Positions 1-8,908 are shown, counted from the first letter of the stretch. The stretch is 64,000 nt of DNA from Xenophilus aerolatus (GCA_029968055.1 JASCNX010000003.1:1-64000); one strand, 5' to 3'. Notes: generated by a model from the letters alone, not told the origin. A program made the numbers and translations.

Positions 1-71
1 GCCGCGAGCACCGCAGGTTGCCCGCAGCGAAGCGGAGGGACGCAGACAGTGGGGTCGCCTTTTCTTTGCTG

Positions 72-118
72 ACTTTCTTTTGGCGAAGCAAAAGAAAGTT
101 AGGCCGCCGCCGGGCGGC
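72..118. repeat. Intergenic double-hairpin element
   Basis: A perfect 10-bp inverted repeat lies at 72-81 and 90-99 (actttctttt / aaaagaaagt) around an 8-base loop. A second GC-rich hairpin follows, with GCCGCC at 103-108 and GGCGGC at 113-118. I recall near-identical hairpins as recurring intergenic elements in Comamonadaceae genomes; that is memory, not a search. It lies downstream of the DUF2817 gene (minus strand, ending at 174), so it could also terminate that operon. Bases 1-71 show no gene I can support. Confidence 0.55.
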
Positions 119-173
119 ATTCCCGGCTCCTGCCTTCAAACAAACAGCACGATCAAAAAACGCAGACAGGCAT

Positions 174-1271
174 TCAGCCAGACAGCCCGTCGACCGCCTG
201 GAAACACGCCTGCCTCGCCTGGCTCACCACCTGCCCCTTCCACAGATCCGTGTCGGTATAGAACGCCTCCCGCATCCGCACCCGGATCGCATCGGCCAAC
301 TCCGGTGCCGCTTCCGGATGCCGATGCAGCCAGTGATCGCCCCGCAGCGCCCCCATCACCTCCAGCAGCGGCAGCGTGCCGTACTCCATCGCGAAGCCGG
401 TGAACTCGGCCTGTGGGCATTCCTCATACGCGGCGTTCATCATCAGCCCGCTGAGCAGCGCCGAAGTGGAGCTGCCGTCGTAGATGGAGGTCACGGGCGT
501 CGCGCCGCCGCCGCTCCACCACGCGTCGGCGCGTGCCTTGGCGGCCGGGTCGTCGCGGCCCGCGAAGATGCGCTCGCCGTGCCCGCTCGGCCCGAGGCCG
601 GTGTGCAGGTCGATCCAGGCCAGCCGCTTCGCCGCGCCGGCATGGCGGCGCAGCACCTCGCGCAGGGTGCGGTTGCTCCAGGTCGGCGCCTGGCCGCCGT
701 AGAACACGCCGTCGTCGAACCGGTACTGCCCGCCCGACACGGCGGCCTGGAAAGCCGCGTCGCCGTGCTTCGCCATCCAGGCCGCGATGGCTGCCTGGTT
801 GGCCGGCGTGGGCGGCCAGTCCTCGGGCACGAGCAGGGGGTGGAGCGAGGCGTACGCAGCGTTCACGGGCAAGGGCTGCGCGAAGTCCATGAAGTTGCGG
901 TTCAGGTCGACGTTCTCCTGCGTGACGCGGCGCGTGTGCGAAAAGCCGTGCGGGTTGAGCGCGTGGACGTAGAGCACGGCCACGCCCGCATCACGGGCCC
1001 TGGCGCGCCACTCGGCGTCGTGCAGGGCGAACACCTGCACGCCGCTGCCGCAGTGGCCCTCCACGCCGTGGCAGCCGCTGCTCACGAGCAGCAGCCGCTC
1101 GGCGTTGGCCGGGCCGTCGAGGGCGACATCCATCGCCAGCTGCTCGCCGTCGCGGCCCTGCAGCGGCAGCGGGTGCGTGTCGACCGCCAGGCCGGCGGCC
1201 ACGCAGGCCTGCAGGAACTTGCGGCGGGCCTCGCCGTAGCTGTCCGAGAAGGCCTCGACCACGCCGAGCAT
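174..1271 (-). CDS. DUF2817 (M14-like) metallopeptidase
   Basis: A 365-residue predicted zinc carboxypeptidase-like protein of the DUF2817 family, related to M14 peptidases. Visible motifs: GCHGVEG at residues 66-72, where His68 and Glu71 resemble the first metal-ligand pair; NVDLNRNF at 120-127, typical of M14-like folds; DLHTG with His223 as the probable third ligand; and MEYGT with Glu296 in the position of the catalytic glutamate. There is no signal peptide, so it is probably cytoplasmic. The start was chosen because its ATG shares one base with the stop codon of the upstream M20 hydrolase (TGATG), implying translational coupling. The pair may take apart an acylated or peptide-like substrate, which is inference. 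Substrate unknown. Confidence 0.8.
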   Translation of the reverse strand: MLGVVEAFSDSYGEARRKFLQACVAAGLAVDTHPLPLQGRDGEQLAMDVALDGPANAERLLLVSSGCHGVEGHCGSGVQVFALHDAEWRARARDAGVAVLYVHALNPHGFSHTRRVTQENVDLNRNFMDFAQPLPVNAAYASLHPLLVPEDWPPTPANQAAIAAWMAKHGDAAFQAAVSGGQYRFDDGVFYGGQAPTWSNRTLREVLRRHAGAAKRLAWIDLHTGLGPSGHGERIFAGRDDPAAKARADAWWSGGGATPVTSIYDGSSTSALLSGLMMNAAYEECPQAEFTGFAMEYGTLPLLEVMGALRGDHWLHRHPEAAPELADAIRVRMREAFYTDTDLWKGQVVSQARQACFQAVDGLSG

Positions 1272-2476
1272 CAGCGGCCCCCGAGCGGCGGTGCGGCCAG
1301 GAACTGCTCGGCCAGTTGCACCCACATCGTGGCGCCCAGGGGAATCAGGTCGTCGTTGAAGTCGTAGCTCGCGTTGTGCAGCGTGCACGGGCCCTCGCCG
1401 TGGTGCAGTGCGCGGTGGTCGCCGTCGCCGTTGCCGATGAAGGCGTACGCGCCGGGCCGGGCCTGCAGCATGAAGGCGAAGTCCTCCGAGGTCATCGCCG
1501 GCTCCTGCTTGAGCACGTTCTGCTCGCCCACCACGCTGGCCATCACCTGGCGGGCGAAGTCCGCCTCGGCCGGGGTGTTGATGGTGGGCGGGTAGTAGCG
1601 CACGAACTCGAAGTCGCATTCCGCATCGTGCGCGGCGCAGATGTGTTCGGCGATCTTGCGCATGCGCGCCTCGATCATGTCGAGCACCTCGATGGAGAAG
1701 GTGCGCACCGTGCCGGTGAGCTCGCAGTCGTTGGGGATGACGTTGTTGGTGTCGCCCGCGTGCACGGTGGTCACCGAGATCACGGCCGCATCCAGCGGCT
1801 TCATCTTGCGCGTGAGGATGGTCTGGAAGGCCTGCACCATCTCGCAGGCGATCGGCACCGGGTCCACGGTGGTGTGGGGCAGGGCCGCATGGCCGCCCTT
1901 GCCGCGCACGGTGATGTAGAACTTGTTGCCCGAGGCCATGACCGGCCCGGGGCTGACGGCGAACTGGCCGGCCTTCATGCCGGGCCAGTTGTGCATGCCG
2001 TACACCGCCTCCATGGGGAATTTCTCGAACAGGCCGTCCTTGATCATGCGGTCGGCGCCGCCGCCGCCTTCCTCGGCCGGCTGGAAGATCAGGTAGACCG
2101 TGCCGTCGAAGTTGCGGTTCCTGGCCAGGTGCTGCGCCGCGGCCAGCAGCATGGCCGTGTGGCCGTCGTGGCCGCAGGCGTGCATCCGGCCCTGGTGCTT
2201 GCTGGCGTGGTCGAAGGTGTTGAGCTCGGCGATGGGCAGCGCGTCCATGTCGGCACGCAGGCCCACGGCGCGGTCGCTGCTGCCGTTCTTCACGATGCCG
2301 ACCACGCCGGTGACGCCCAGGCCCCGGTGGACCGGGATGCCCCATTCGGTCAGCCGGGCAGCAACCACGTCCGCGGTGCGGACTTCCTCGTAGGCCAGTT
2401 CGGGGTGGGCGTGCAGGTCGCGGCGGATGGCCGCGATCCCGGCCGCCTGGGTGACGATCGAGTCGATGAGCTTCAT
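1271..2476 (-). CDS. M20 family aminoacylase/amidohydrolase (hippurate hydrolase type)
   Basis: A 401-residue M20D-type metallohydrolase; relatives remove acyl groups from N-acyl amino acids or cleave indole-acetyl conjugates. The N-terminal RDLHAHPELAYEE signature (from residue 19) is typical of the subfamily. The metal-binding HACGHDGH motif is at 99-106, with Cys101 and His103 as expected ligands, and the catalytic or ligand glutamates are in QPAEEGGGG at about 132-140. A second-metal histidine lies in the MHNWPG segment. The length is normal for the family and no export signal is seen. It overlaps the DUF2817 gene by one base, so the two are co-transcribed. The exact acyl substrate cannot be told from sequence. 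Confidence 0.88.
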   Translation of the reverse strand: MKLIDSIVTQAAGIAAIRRDLHAHPELAYEEVRTADVVAARLTEWGIPVHRGLGVTGVVGIVKNGSSDRAVGLRADMDALPIAELNTFDHASKHQGRMHACGHDGHTAMLLAAAQHLARNRNFDGTVYLIFQPAEEGGGGADRMIKDGLFEKFPMEAVYGMHNWPGMKAGQFAVSPGPVMASGNKFYITVRGKGGHAALPHTTVDPVPIACEMVQAFQTILTRKMKPLDAAVISVTTVHAGDTNNVIPNDCELTGTVRTFSIEVLDMIEARMRKIAEHICAAHDAECDFEFVRYYPPTINTPAEADFARQVMASVVGEQNVLKQEPAMTSEDFAFMLQARPGAYAFIGNGDGDHRALHHGEGPCTLHNASYDFNDDLIPLGATMWVQLAEQFLAAPPLGGR

Positions 2477-2531
2477 GCGGTCAGTCTAGGCTTTTCAGCG
2501 AAAACGACCACCGAAGCAATACGGATGCCCA

Positions 2532-2558
2532 GGGCGCCCGCTCCGGCTCTCTGCGCCC
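2532..2558. terminator. Possible hairpin after glpQ
   Basis: GGGCGC at 2532-2537 pairs perfectly with GCGCCC at 2553-2558, 6 bases beyond the glpQ stop. There is no U-tract, and the first arm is also part of a short palindrome, so this is a weak call. Confidence 0.25.
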
Positions 2559-2563
2559 GGTTC

Positions 2564-3787
2564 TCAGCGCGTGGCGGCGCCGCGCTCCTTCAGGAACTGC
2601 GCCCGCGCCGTGAGGGCGGTGTCGGTGAAGTCGGTGAACACACCGTCCACCCCGGCGCGGTAGAAGGCCAGGTACTCCTGCACCGGGTCGCCCTGGTAGT
2701 TGGCCGCCAGGCGCCGCTTCTCGTTGCGGAAGGTGAACGGGTGCACGAAGAGGCCGGCGCGGTGGGCGTCGGCCACCAGCGTGGTGGGCGCCGTCGTGGT
2801 CGCGTCCGCGTCGTTGACCTTGCCGTCGCCGTTGATGTCGATCGCCTTGCCGTCGGCGCCGATCGTGCCCTTGATGCTCACGATGTAGCGCTTCCAGGGG
2901 CCGATGCCGTCGGCATACGTCCTGATCTCGGCCAGGCCGGCGGGCGTCACCATGACGTCGAAATTGCGCTTGTCGCCCGCCTTCGTCCACTCGTACGGGC
3001 GGTCGACCGGCACGGCGTAGGTGATGGCCCCGGTCTTCATGTCCACCCCGTCGCCGTCGATCAGCTGGATGAGCTTGGCCTTCAGGCCCTTGCTCTTCAT
3101 GTACTTGAGGCTGCCGGGTTCGAAGGACTGCACGAACACCGGCGCCGCCTTGCTGTTGAGGCCGGCCTTCTCGAGCATGGCGATCAGCTTGTCCTCCATC
3201 GGCAGGCCCAGGTCGCGGAAGAAGGTCGGGTTCTTGGTCTCGGGATAAATCGCCACCGGCTTGCCGGTGCGCCGCTCGGCGGCCTTCACCAGGTCGAGCA
3301 CCTCCTGGAAGGTGGGCACCTTGTAGCGGCCGTTGTACTGCTGCGGCCGCTCGGCGTCGGTGGAGATGGCGCCCAGGCGCTTGATCTCGGCCAGCGTGAA
3401 GTCCTGGCTGAACCAGCCGGTCTGCGTCTCGCCGTCCACCTGCATCGTGCGTTTGCGGGCCGCGAACTCGGGCTTGCTCGCCACGTCGGTGCTCAGCGCC
3501 AGGTTGGGGTCGTGGCGGGTGATGAGGACGCCGTCCTTGGTCGACACCAGGTCCATCTCGATCACGTCGGCGCCGAGCTCGATGGCGCGGGCGTAGGCCT
3601 CCAGCGTCTCCTCGGGCAGGTAGCCGGAGGCGCCGCGGTGCGCCACCACCAGCGGCGGCTGGCCGTCGAGCGTGGCGGCGCCGCCGGCACCGGGCGAGGT
3701 GCTGCTGCAGGCGGCCAGGCCGAGGGCCAGGGCGAGGGCGGCCACGGCGGGGGCGCAGCGTGGGGCGGTGATCGTCGGATGGGGCAT
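2564..3787 (-). CDS. glpQ: Glycerophosphodiester phosphodiesterase, lipoprotein, GlpQ type
   Basis: A 407-residue enzyme that hydrolyses glycerophosphodiesters to glycerol-3-phosphate and an alcohol. A lipoprotein signal ends in GLAAC with Cys27 as lipidation site, so it should be membrane-anchored in the periplasm. The GDPD core is clear: AHRGASGYLPE at 49-59 (His50, Arg51), EMDL at 77-80 with metal ligands, and RHD at 91-93 with catalytic His92. The C-terminal YADGIGP and GVFTDF segments match periplasmic GlpQ. Compared with the E. coli GlpQ sequence I remember, there is an insertion at about 305-335 containing DINGDGKVNDAD (317-328), a calcium-loop-like sequence. The start has a GGGAG ribosome-binding site nine bases upstream. 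Confidence 0.92.
   Translation of the reverse strand: MPHPTITAPRCAPAVAALALALGLAACSSTSPGAGGAATLDGQPPLVVAHRGASGYLPEETLEAYARAIELGADVIEMDLVSTKDGVLITRHDPNLALSTDVASKPEFAARKRTMQVDGETQTGWFSQDFTLAEIKRLGAISTDAERPQQYNGRYKVPTFQEVLDLVKAAERRTGKPVAIYPETKNPTFFRDLGLPMEDKLIAMLEKAGLNSKAAPVFVQSFEPGSLKYMKSKGLKAKLIQLIDGDGVDMKTGAITYAVPVDRPYEWTKAGDKRNFDVMVTPAGLAEIRTYADGIGPWKRYIVSIKGTIGADGKAIDINGDGKVNDADATTTAPTTLVADAHRAGLFVHPFTFRNEKRRLAANYQGDPVQEYLAFYRAGVDGVFTDFTDTALTARAQFLKERGAATR
2804..2839 (-). other. EF-hand/dockerin-like calcium loop inside GlpQ
   Basis: This codes for residues 317-328 of the GlpQ protein, DINGDGKVNDAD. Asp at loop positions 1, 5 and 12 and Asn at 3, followed by Gly-Lys and a hydrophobic residue at 8, match the DxNxDGxxxxxD pattern of dockerin-type loops. 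The family already uses Ca2+ at its active site; whether this extra loop binds metal is inference. Confidence 0.55.
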
Positions 3788-3924
3788 GGCAAGAATCTCC
3801 CTGAGTGAATGGACGGCCTGGATGGACGGCCTGAACGGGCGGCCGGTGGGCCGTGCACGCGCATCCTAGCGCGGCGGCATGTCATTGCCGAGACGCCCCA
3901 ACCGATCGCGGCGCATGGCCCACA

Positions 3925-5145
3925 ATGCAACGCATGCCCCGCCTGACCCTCTCCGACCGCAGCCTCGAGTTCGCCCAGACCCTGGTGCGCATGAACACCG
4001 TGAGCGACCGCAGCAACCTCGAGCTCATCGAGTTCGCCCGCGACCACCTGGCCGGCCTGGGCGTGCGCAGCCGCATCACCTACAACGCCGAGCGCACCAA
4101 GGCCAACCTGTTCGCCACGCTGGGGGCGGGCAAGCCGGCCGGTGTCATCCTGTCGGGCCATACCGACACTGTGCCCTGGGACGGCCAGGCTTGGACCGTG
4201 GACCCGCTGTCCGGCCTGGTGCAGGACTTCCCGCAGGAAGACCCGGCCGGCGACGTGCGGCATTCCGAGGCGCGCCTGTACGGCCGCGGCTCGGCCGACA
4301 TGAAGAGCTTCATCGCCGTGGCGCTGGCCAATGCCGAGCGCTTCCTGGCCAGCGAGGCGCCCTTCGCCGTGCACTTCGCCTTCAGCTACGAGGAGGAGAT
4401 CGGCTGCTTCGGCGTGCGCGAGCTGATCGCCGACCTGCGCGATGCCGGCATCAAGCCGCTGGCCTGCATCGTGGGCGAGCCCACCCTGATGGTGCCGGCC
4501 ATCGCCCACAAGGGCGTGTACCGCTACCGCTGCTGCGTGCGCGGCAAGGAGGCGCATTCCTCGCTCACGCCGCAGTCGGTCAACGCCATCGAGATGGCGG
4601 CCCGCGTGGTGGGCAAGGTGCGCGACATGGCCGAAAACTTCGAGGCCAAGGAGAAGCGCTACGACGGCTTCGACGTGCCCTTCTCCACCGCCAGCGTGGG
4701 CCAGTTCCACGGCGGCATCGCCGACAACGTGGTGCCGCGCGACGCCGAGTTCCGCTACGAGTTCCGCGACCTGCCCACGGCCGACGCCCGCGCCATGCAG
4801 GCCGAGGTGGTGGCGTATGCCAAGCGCCTGGAGCCGGCCATGCAGAAGGTGGCGCCCGAGACCGGCATCGCCTTCGACACCATCTGCGAGATCCCGAGCT
4901 TCCTCGGCTCCGCCGGCGATGCAGTGACGAAGCTGGCCCAGCGCCTGTCGGGCGAGCAGCGCACCACGCTCGTGGCCTTCGGCACCGAAGCGGGCCTGTT
5001 CAAGAACGCCGGCATCCCCACCGTGGTCTGCGGCCCCGGCAGCATCACCCAGGCGCACCAGCCCGACGAATACGTCACGCTGGAGCAGCTGGCCCGCTGC
5101 GAGGCCTTCATGCACGGCCTTGCGGCCAGCCCGAAGATTGGGTGA
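3925..5145 (+). CDS. argE: Acetylornithine deacetylase (M20 family)
   Basis: A 406-residue M20A metallohydrolase predicted to deacetylate N2-acetylornithine in arginine synthesis. Metal and catalytic motifs are GHTDTVP (His79, Asp81), GRGSADMKSF (Asp125, bridging) and the SYEEEIGC segment (Glu156 catalytic, Glu157 ligand). Overall size and motif order fit ArgE. The start is not certain: ATG at 3925 and ATG at 3934 are in the same frame, and neither has a strong ribosome-binding site. In-frame codons further upstream would add a low-complexity leader unlike the family. It is divergent from glpQ and 34 bases before the DUF445 gene, which it may lead in an operon. Another N-acyl amino acid deacylase activity remains possible. 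Confidence 0.85.
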   Translation: MQRMPRLTLSDRSLEFAQTLVRMNTVSDRSNLELIEFARDHLAGLGVRSRITYNAERTKANLFATLGAGKPAGVILSGHTDTVPWDGQAWTVDPLSGLVQDFPQEDPAGDVRHSEARLYGRGSADMKSFIAVALANAERFLASEAPFAVHFAFSYEEEIGCFGVRELIADLRDAGIKPLACIVGEPTLMVPAIAHKGVYRYRCCVRGKEAHSSLTPQSVNAIEMAARVVGKVRDMAENFEAKEKRYDGFDVPFSTASVGQFHGGIADNVVPRDAEFRYEFRDLPTADARAMQAEVVAYAKRLEPAMQKVAPETGIAFDTICEIPSFLGSAGDAVTKLAQRLSGEQRTTLVAFGTEAGLFKNAGIPTVVCGPGSITQAHQPDEYVTLEQLARCEAFMHGLAASPKIG

Positions 5146-5179
5146 AGCGCCCGCACCGGCGCGCCATCCGGCCGCCGGC

Positions 5180-6406
5180 ATGAAGCGCGTCGCGCTGGGC
5201 CTGCTGCTCGGCGCCGCGGGCCTGTACATCGGCGCGCACTGGGGCCAGCGCGTGCAGCCGCACGCCGCCTGGGGCTGGCTCGCGGCCTTCGCCGAGGCGG
5301 CCATGGTGGGCGCCATCGCCGACTGGTTCGCCGTGGTCGCGCTGTTCCGCCATCCGCTGGGCCTGCCGATCCCGCACACGGCCATCGTGCCGCGCAACAA
5401 GGCGCGCATCGGCCGCAACCTGGCGCGCTTCATCTGCGACCACTTCCTGGCCACGCCGCAGGTGCTGGCCAAGCTCGAGGCCTTCGACCCGGCGCGGCGG
5501 CTCGCGCTGTGGCTGGCCGAGCCGGCGCGCGCCGCCCAGCTGGGCACGCACGCCGTGTCGGTGCTGCGCTACGGCCTCGGCGCCTTCGACGACGAGCGCG
5601 TGCGGGCCTTCCTCGCGCGCGCGGCGAGCGCCGGCATCGCGCAGCTCGACCTGTCGCGCCTGTCGGGCCAGGTGCTGGAGGCCCTCACCGCCGACGGCCG
5701 CCACCAGGCGCTGCTCAACGACGTGCTGGCCCAGGTGTCGCGCCTGCTCGACGACGAGGCGCTGCAGGAGCAGCTGACCGACGCCATCGCCCACGAGGTG
5801 AAGGCGCTGCGCTACGTCGGCCTCGATCAGGTCGCGGCGCGCCTGGCCACCCGCAAGATCGTGGCCGCCGTGGCCCGCACGCTGGGCGAGACGGCGGCCG
5901 ACCCGGCCCACCCGCTGCGCCTGCGCTTCGACGACTTCATGCATCGCTTCGTCGACCGGCTGCAGCACGACGAGGCCTTCATCGCCCGCGGCGAGCAACT
6001 GCGCGCGGAGCTGCTCGCGCACCCGGCGCTGGGCACCTACCTGCAGGGCCTGTGGGACCAGCTGCGCGCCTGGCTCGATGCCGACCTGGCCAAGGAGGAT
6101 TCGTCCGTGCGCCGGCGCGTTGCGGCGCTGGCCGCCACGCTGGGCGAGCGCCTGGGCGCCGATGCCGCCATGCAGCGCTGGATCAACGAGCAGATCCTCG
6201 CCGCCGCGCCTGCGGCCATCGAGCGCTACCGCGAGGACATCCGCCGTTACATCGAGGAGCGCGTCGCCGGCTGGGACACGGCCGAGCTCACCGACGAGGT
6301 GGAGCGCAACATCGGGCGGGACCTGCAGTTCATCCGCATCAACGGGACGGTGGTGGGTGGGCTGGTGGGGCTCGCCATCCACGCGATGACGGTGTGGGCG
6401 GGCTGA
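5180..6406 (+). CDS. DUF445 family membrane protein
   Basis: A 408-residue DUF445 protein. A hydrophobic N-terminal helix (about residues 4-20) and a C-terminal hydrophobic segment (about 390-406) flank a long, mostly alpha-helical charged middle part. The family's conserved ADWFAVVALFRHPLG motif is present near residues 47-61, followed by IPHTAIVP. The molecular role of the family is not established. The ATG at 5180 was preferred to one 60 bases upstream because it places the hydrophobic helix at the N-terminus. It follows argE at short distance, so co-transcription is likely, though a functional link is not obvious. Confidence 0.8.
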   Translation: MKRVALGLLLGAAGLYIGAHWGQRVQPHAAWGWLAAFAEAAMVGAIADWFAVVALFRHPLGLPIPHTAIVPRNKARIGRNLARFICDHFLATPQVLAKLEAFDPARRLALWLAEPARAAQLGTHAVSVLRYGLGAFDDERVRAFLARAASAGIAQLDLSRLSGQVLEALTADGRHQALLNDVLAQVSRLLDDEALQEQLTDAIAHEVKALRYVGLDQVAARLATRKIVAAVARTLGETAADPAHPLRLRFDDFMHRFVDRLQHDEAFIARGEQLRAELLAHPALGTYLQGLWDQLRAWLDADLAKEDSSVRRRVAALAATLGERLGADAAMQRWINEQILAAAPAAIERYREDIRRYIEERVAGWDTAELTDEVERNIGRDLQFIRINGTVVGGLVGLAIHAMTVWAG

Positions 6407-6445
6407 GCGGGCGATCGAGCATCGGTGCGTCGTCCGGCGCAGCCG

Positions 6446-7633
6446 TCACCCCGCGCCGTCTCCACCGGCGAAGGGGTTCCTGACCTGGTCGAAGGGGGAG
6501 TTTCCTCCGCTGCTCCAGATCGCCGGGCACAGGTTGTTGCCGTCGCCCACCTTGTCGCCGAGCGCCTCGACGCCGTTCTTGACCCCGACCGTCACGGCGG
6601 CGCCCGGGCCGGAGCGGATCAGCTGGAGCACCCGGTTCATCAGGTCGCCGGGATTCTCCAGCACGTTGCTGCCCGAGACGGTCCAGGGAATGTTCCAGTC
6701 GGTGATGGCGGACCAGTCGTTGGGCTGGTGCTGGCCGAAGGCGTAGAAGGGATGCCAGTACACGGGGGTCTCCATGCCGACGACGCCGTCGGCGTCGAGC
6801 GGGAACCGGCCGTTCTCCAGGTAGTAGGCGTCCAGTTGCGACATGCGGGCACCGGCCGGGGCCGGCCTGTCGTTCGCGGTGGACAGCACCTTGTAGTAGG
6901 AGTCGACGAGCGCCCGATACCCCTTCATGGCGTTGATGATGATCTTGTTGGCCACCGGAATCCCGAGCCGGTAGCCATAGTGCACCCGCAGATGCAGGAT
7001 GTTGGCCTCCCCCAGGCTCTTGTTCGACGCGGAACCGCGCAGGCCGGCATCGTCGGGCGTGGGATCGCCGATGCCCGCCGCCGTTGCCATGCGCTTGGCC
7101 TCGTACTCGTAGTCCAGCGGCTTGCGATAGCGCATCGTGTCGTTGGGCAGCCGCATGATCCAGCGGTCCGGCCCCGTGTTCTCGATGAAGCCCCAGTCGA
7201 TGAACGCGTTCTGCGTCGGGTTCAGGAACTCGATGCACGAGGCCTCGATGAGCTCCTTGTTGGTGGCTGCCCAGCCCCTCACCAGGCCTCCCGCATCGGT
7301 GGTCTTGACCTGCAGCGGCATCATGCCCTTGACCAGGCCCTGCCAGACGCTGCCGCGCGTGAGGACGTTGGTCGTGGTCTCCAGCACGGCGCTGCCTGCG
7401 CCGCCCCAGCCGGCCACTCGCGGCGCGAAGGGCAGGGGCATCGCGTTGTTGAGCGAGCCGGCCCGCGCTGCTTCATGGGCCGCGTACTCCAGCGTGACCT
7501 TGGCCCGGTAGATCAGTCCGAACTGGACCACGCACAGGCAGAAGACGATCAGCACAGGGAGTGCGATCAGCGTCTCGGTCATCGATATGCCGCGCTGGTG
7601 GCGGCGTGGCGGCGTGCTCATCGGGGACGACAT
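6446..7633 (-). CDS. tadE: TadE-family minor pseudopilin, large form
   Basis: A 395-residue protein, the last gene of the Tad cluster. A basic leader ends in a class III prepilin-type junction, RG|ISMTETLIAL, with Glu at +5 followed by a hydrophobic helix of about 20 residues and then AAHEAARAG, the hallmark of TadE/TadF pseudopilins. The C-terminal 330 residues are far longer than usual TadE proteins (about 150-200) and presumably form a periplasmic domain. The start ATG at 7633 has GAGGAG nine bases upstream; a second in-frame ATG is at 7621. Expected role: minor pilin in assembly or priming of the Flp pilus at the inner membrane. Confidence 0.8.
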   Translation of the reverse strand: MSSPMSTPPRRHQRGISMTETLIALPVLIVFCLCVVQFGLIYRAKVTLEYAAHEAARAGSLNNAMPLPFAPRVAGWGGAGSAVLETTTNVLTRGSVWQGLVKGMMPLQVKTTDAGGLVRGWAATNKELIEASCIEFLNPTQNAFIDWGFIENTGPDRWIMRLPNDTMRYRKPLDYEYEAKRMATAAGIGDPTPDDAGLRGSASNKSLGEANILHLRVHYGYRLGIPVANKIIINAMKGYRALVDSYYKVLSTANDRPAPAGARMSQLDAYYLENGRFPLDADGVVGMETPVYWHPFYAFGQHQPNDWSAITDWNIPWTVSGSNVLENPGDLMNRVLQLIRSGPGAAVTVGVKNGVEALGDKVGDGNNLCPAIWSSGGNSPFDQVRNPFAGGDGAG

Positions 7634-7658
7634 GGGATCAGGCTCCTCGCGGTTGGAC

Positions 7659-8000
7659 TCACCATCCCGACAGGCGCATGCCCGGCCGCAGCCCGAGCGC
7701 CTCCGACTGGCCGGCGGCCATTTCCAGCGTGTGGCTTGCCGCACGGCACCAGGCCAGCCGGGCAGGCCCGAGCGCCAGGCGGACCTGGCGGATGAGGCCC
7801 TGCGCGTCGAGGAAGAGCACGTCGATGCGGTAGCGCATGCCCAGCGTGTGCACCGACGCGCAGCGCAGGATCAGCATGCCCTCGCCCGCCTGCGGTGCCG
7901 CATGACCGAGCAGGCCGCGCGTGCGTTCCCACCCGCTTTCCGCAACGCGCACGGGCCCGAAGCTTCGCTGCTGGTCGGCACGCAAGGACACGATCCGCAC
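7659..8000 (-). CDS. DUF192 family protein in the Tad cluster
   Basis: A 113-residue DUF192 protein. The family signature is visible: a degenerate N-terminal strand, then WERTRGLLGH, the GMLILRC segment, VHTLGMRYRIDVLFLD, and a C-terminal AAGQSEALGLRPGMRL. Most DUF192 proteins I know carry a secretion signal; none is evident here. It lies between tadC and tadE with gaps of 10 and 25 bases, so it is part of the pilus transcription unit. The function of the family is unknown. Its position suggests an accessory role in this pilus type, which is inference. Confidence 0.8.
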   Translation of the reverse strand: MRIVSLRADQQRSFGPVRVAESGWERTRGLLGHAAPQAGEGMLILRCASVHTLGMRYRIDVLFLDAQGLIRQVRLALGPARLAWCRAASHTLEMAAGQSEALGLRPGMRLSGW

Positions 8001-8010
8001 GGCGTTCCCG

Positions 8011-8898
8011 CTACTTGACGGTGGCCATGAATTCCATCGCCAAGGGAAAGAAGATGACGATGAAGGTCACGGGAAAGATGAAGATGACCAGCGGCCCGAT
8101 CATCTTGACCGGTGCTTCCATCGCGAGCTTCTCGGCCATCTGGAAGCGCTCGGTCCGGCGTTGTTCGGAGATGGCCGCCAGCGTGTCCGCCACGCTGGCG
8201 CCCAGCGACTCGGCCTGCGTCAGGTTGGAGACGAGGCTCTTGATGTGCTTGTTGTCCAGCCGCTCGGCCATGGCCGTGAGCGCCTCCACCCGGCTCACGC
8301 CGGCGCGCATCTCGCGCATCACGCGCTCGAACTCGGCGCCCAGCGCGCCCTTGGGCCCCTTCTGCACGGCCTGCGCTATGGCCCCGGTGAGGCTCAGGCC
8401 GGCCTGGCAGCACAGCGTGATCATGTCGAGGTAGCCGGGCAGCGTGCGCAGGATGTCCTTCTCGCGGCGCTTGCGCCGGTCCCTCACCCACAGCACCGGA
8501 TACAGCCAGCCGGCGATCGCGCCCGCCAGCGCCGTGCAGGCCTTCTGGCTCGCGTCGGCGTGCAGCATGCCGGCCGCCCAGAGCGCGAGCAGCGCCACCA
8601 CGACCAGACTGATCAGGCGGATGGCGATGAACTCCTCCGCCTTCAGGACGAACTCCAGTCCCGCCAGCTGGAGCCTGCGCCGCCAGCGGATCAGCATGCC
8701 GGTCGGAAACATCTCAGACACGTGGAACTGCACGACGTTCACGGCGGGCCAGATCAGCCGTATCGCGGGCGGCAGCGGGTCCATGTGGGTGCGCTCCGAC
8801 GGGCGCGCCTTGCGGATCATCGCGACCGTGTAGAGCAGCAGCATCGCCACCGTGACGGCACACAGGAAGATGATGGCGACCAGGACCAGGGATCTCAT
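8011..8898 (-). CDS. tadC: Tad pilus inner-membrane platform protein TadC
   Basis: A 295-residue type II secretion F-domain protein. An N-terminal transmembrane helix (about 4-26), a cytoplasmic GspF-like domain with conserved LPGYLDMITLCCQAGLSL at about 152-169, and two C-terminal hydrophobic helices ending near the terminus give the standard TadC topology. It should pair with TadB to form the platform through which the TadA ATPase drives pilin assembly. It follows tadB by 10 bases. Confidence 0.9.
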   Translation of the reverse strand: MRSLVLVAIIFLCAVTVAMLLLYTVAMIRKARPSERTHMDPLPPAIRLIWPAVNVVQFHVSEMFPTGMLIRWRRRLQLAGLEFVLKAEEFIAIRLISLVVVALLALWAAGMLHADASQKACTALAGAIAGWLYPVLWVRDRRKRREKDILRTLPGYLDMITLCCQAGLSLTGAIAQAVQKGPKGALGAEFERVMREMRAGVSRVEALTAMAERLDNKHIKSLVSNLTQAESLGASVADTLAAISEQRRTERFQMAEKLAMEAPVKMIGPLVIFIFPVTFIVIFFPLAMEFMATVK

Positions 8899-8908
8899 GC
8901 AGCGCCGC

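Noticed and set aside
1316-3808. Very long plus-strand open frame (830 codons) opposite the M20 hydrolase and glpQ
   Set aside because: It is antisense to two well-supported genes, low in complexity (rich in His, Val, Arg and Gly), and arises from GC-rich codon bias.
3809-3834. Tandem 13-base direct repeat between glpQ and argE
   Set aside because: Only two copies, and it lies close to the glpQ start; too short to claim as more than chance or local slippage.
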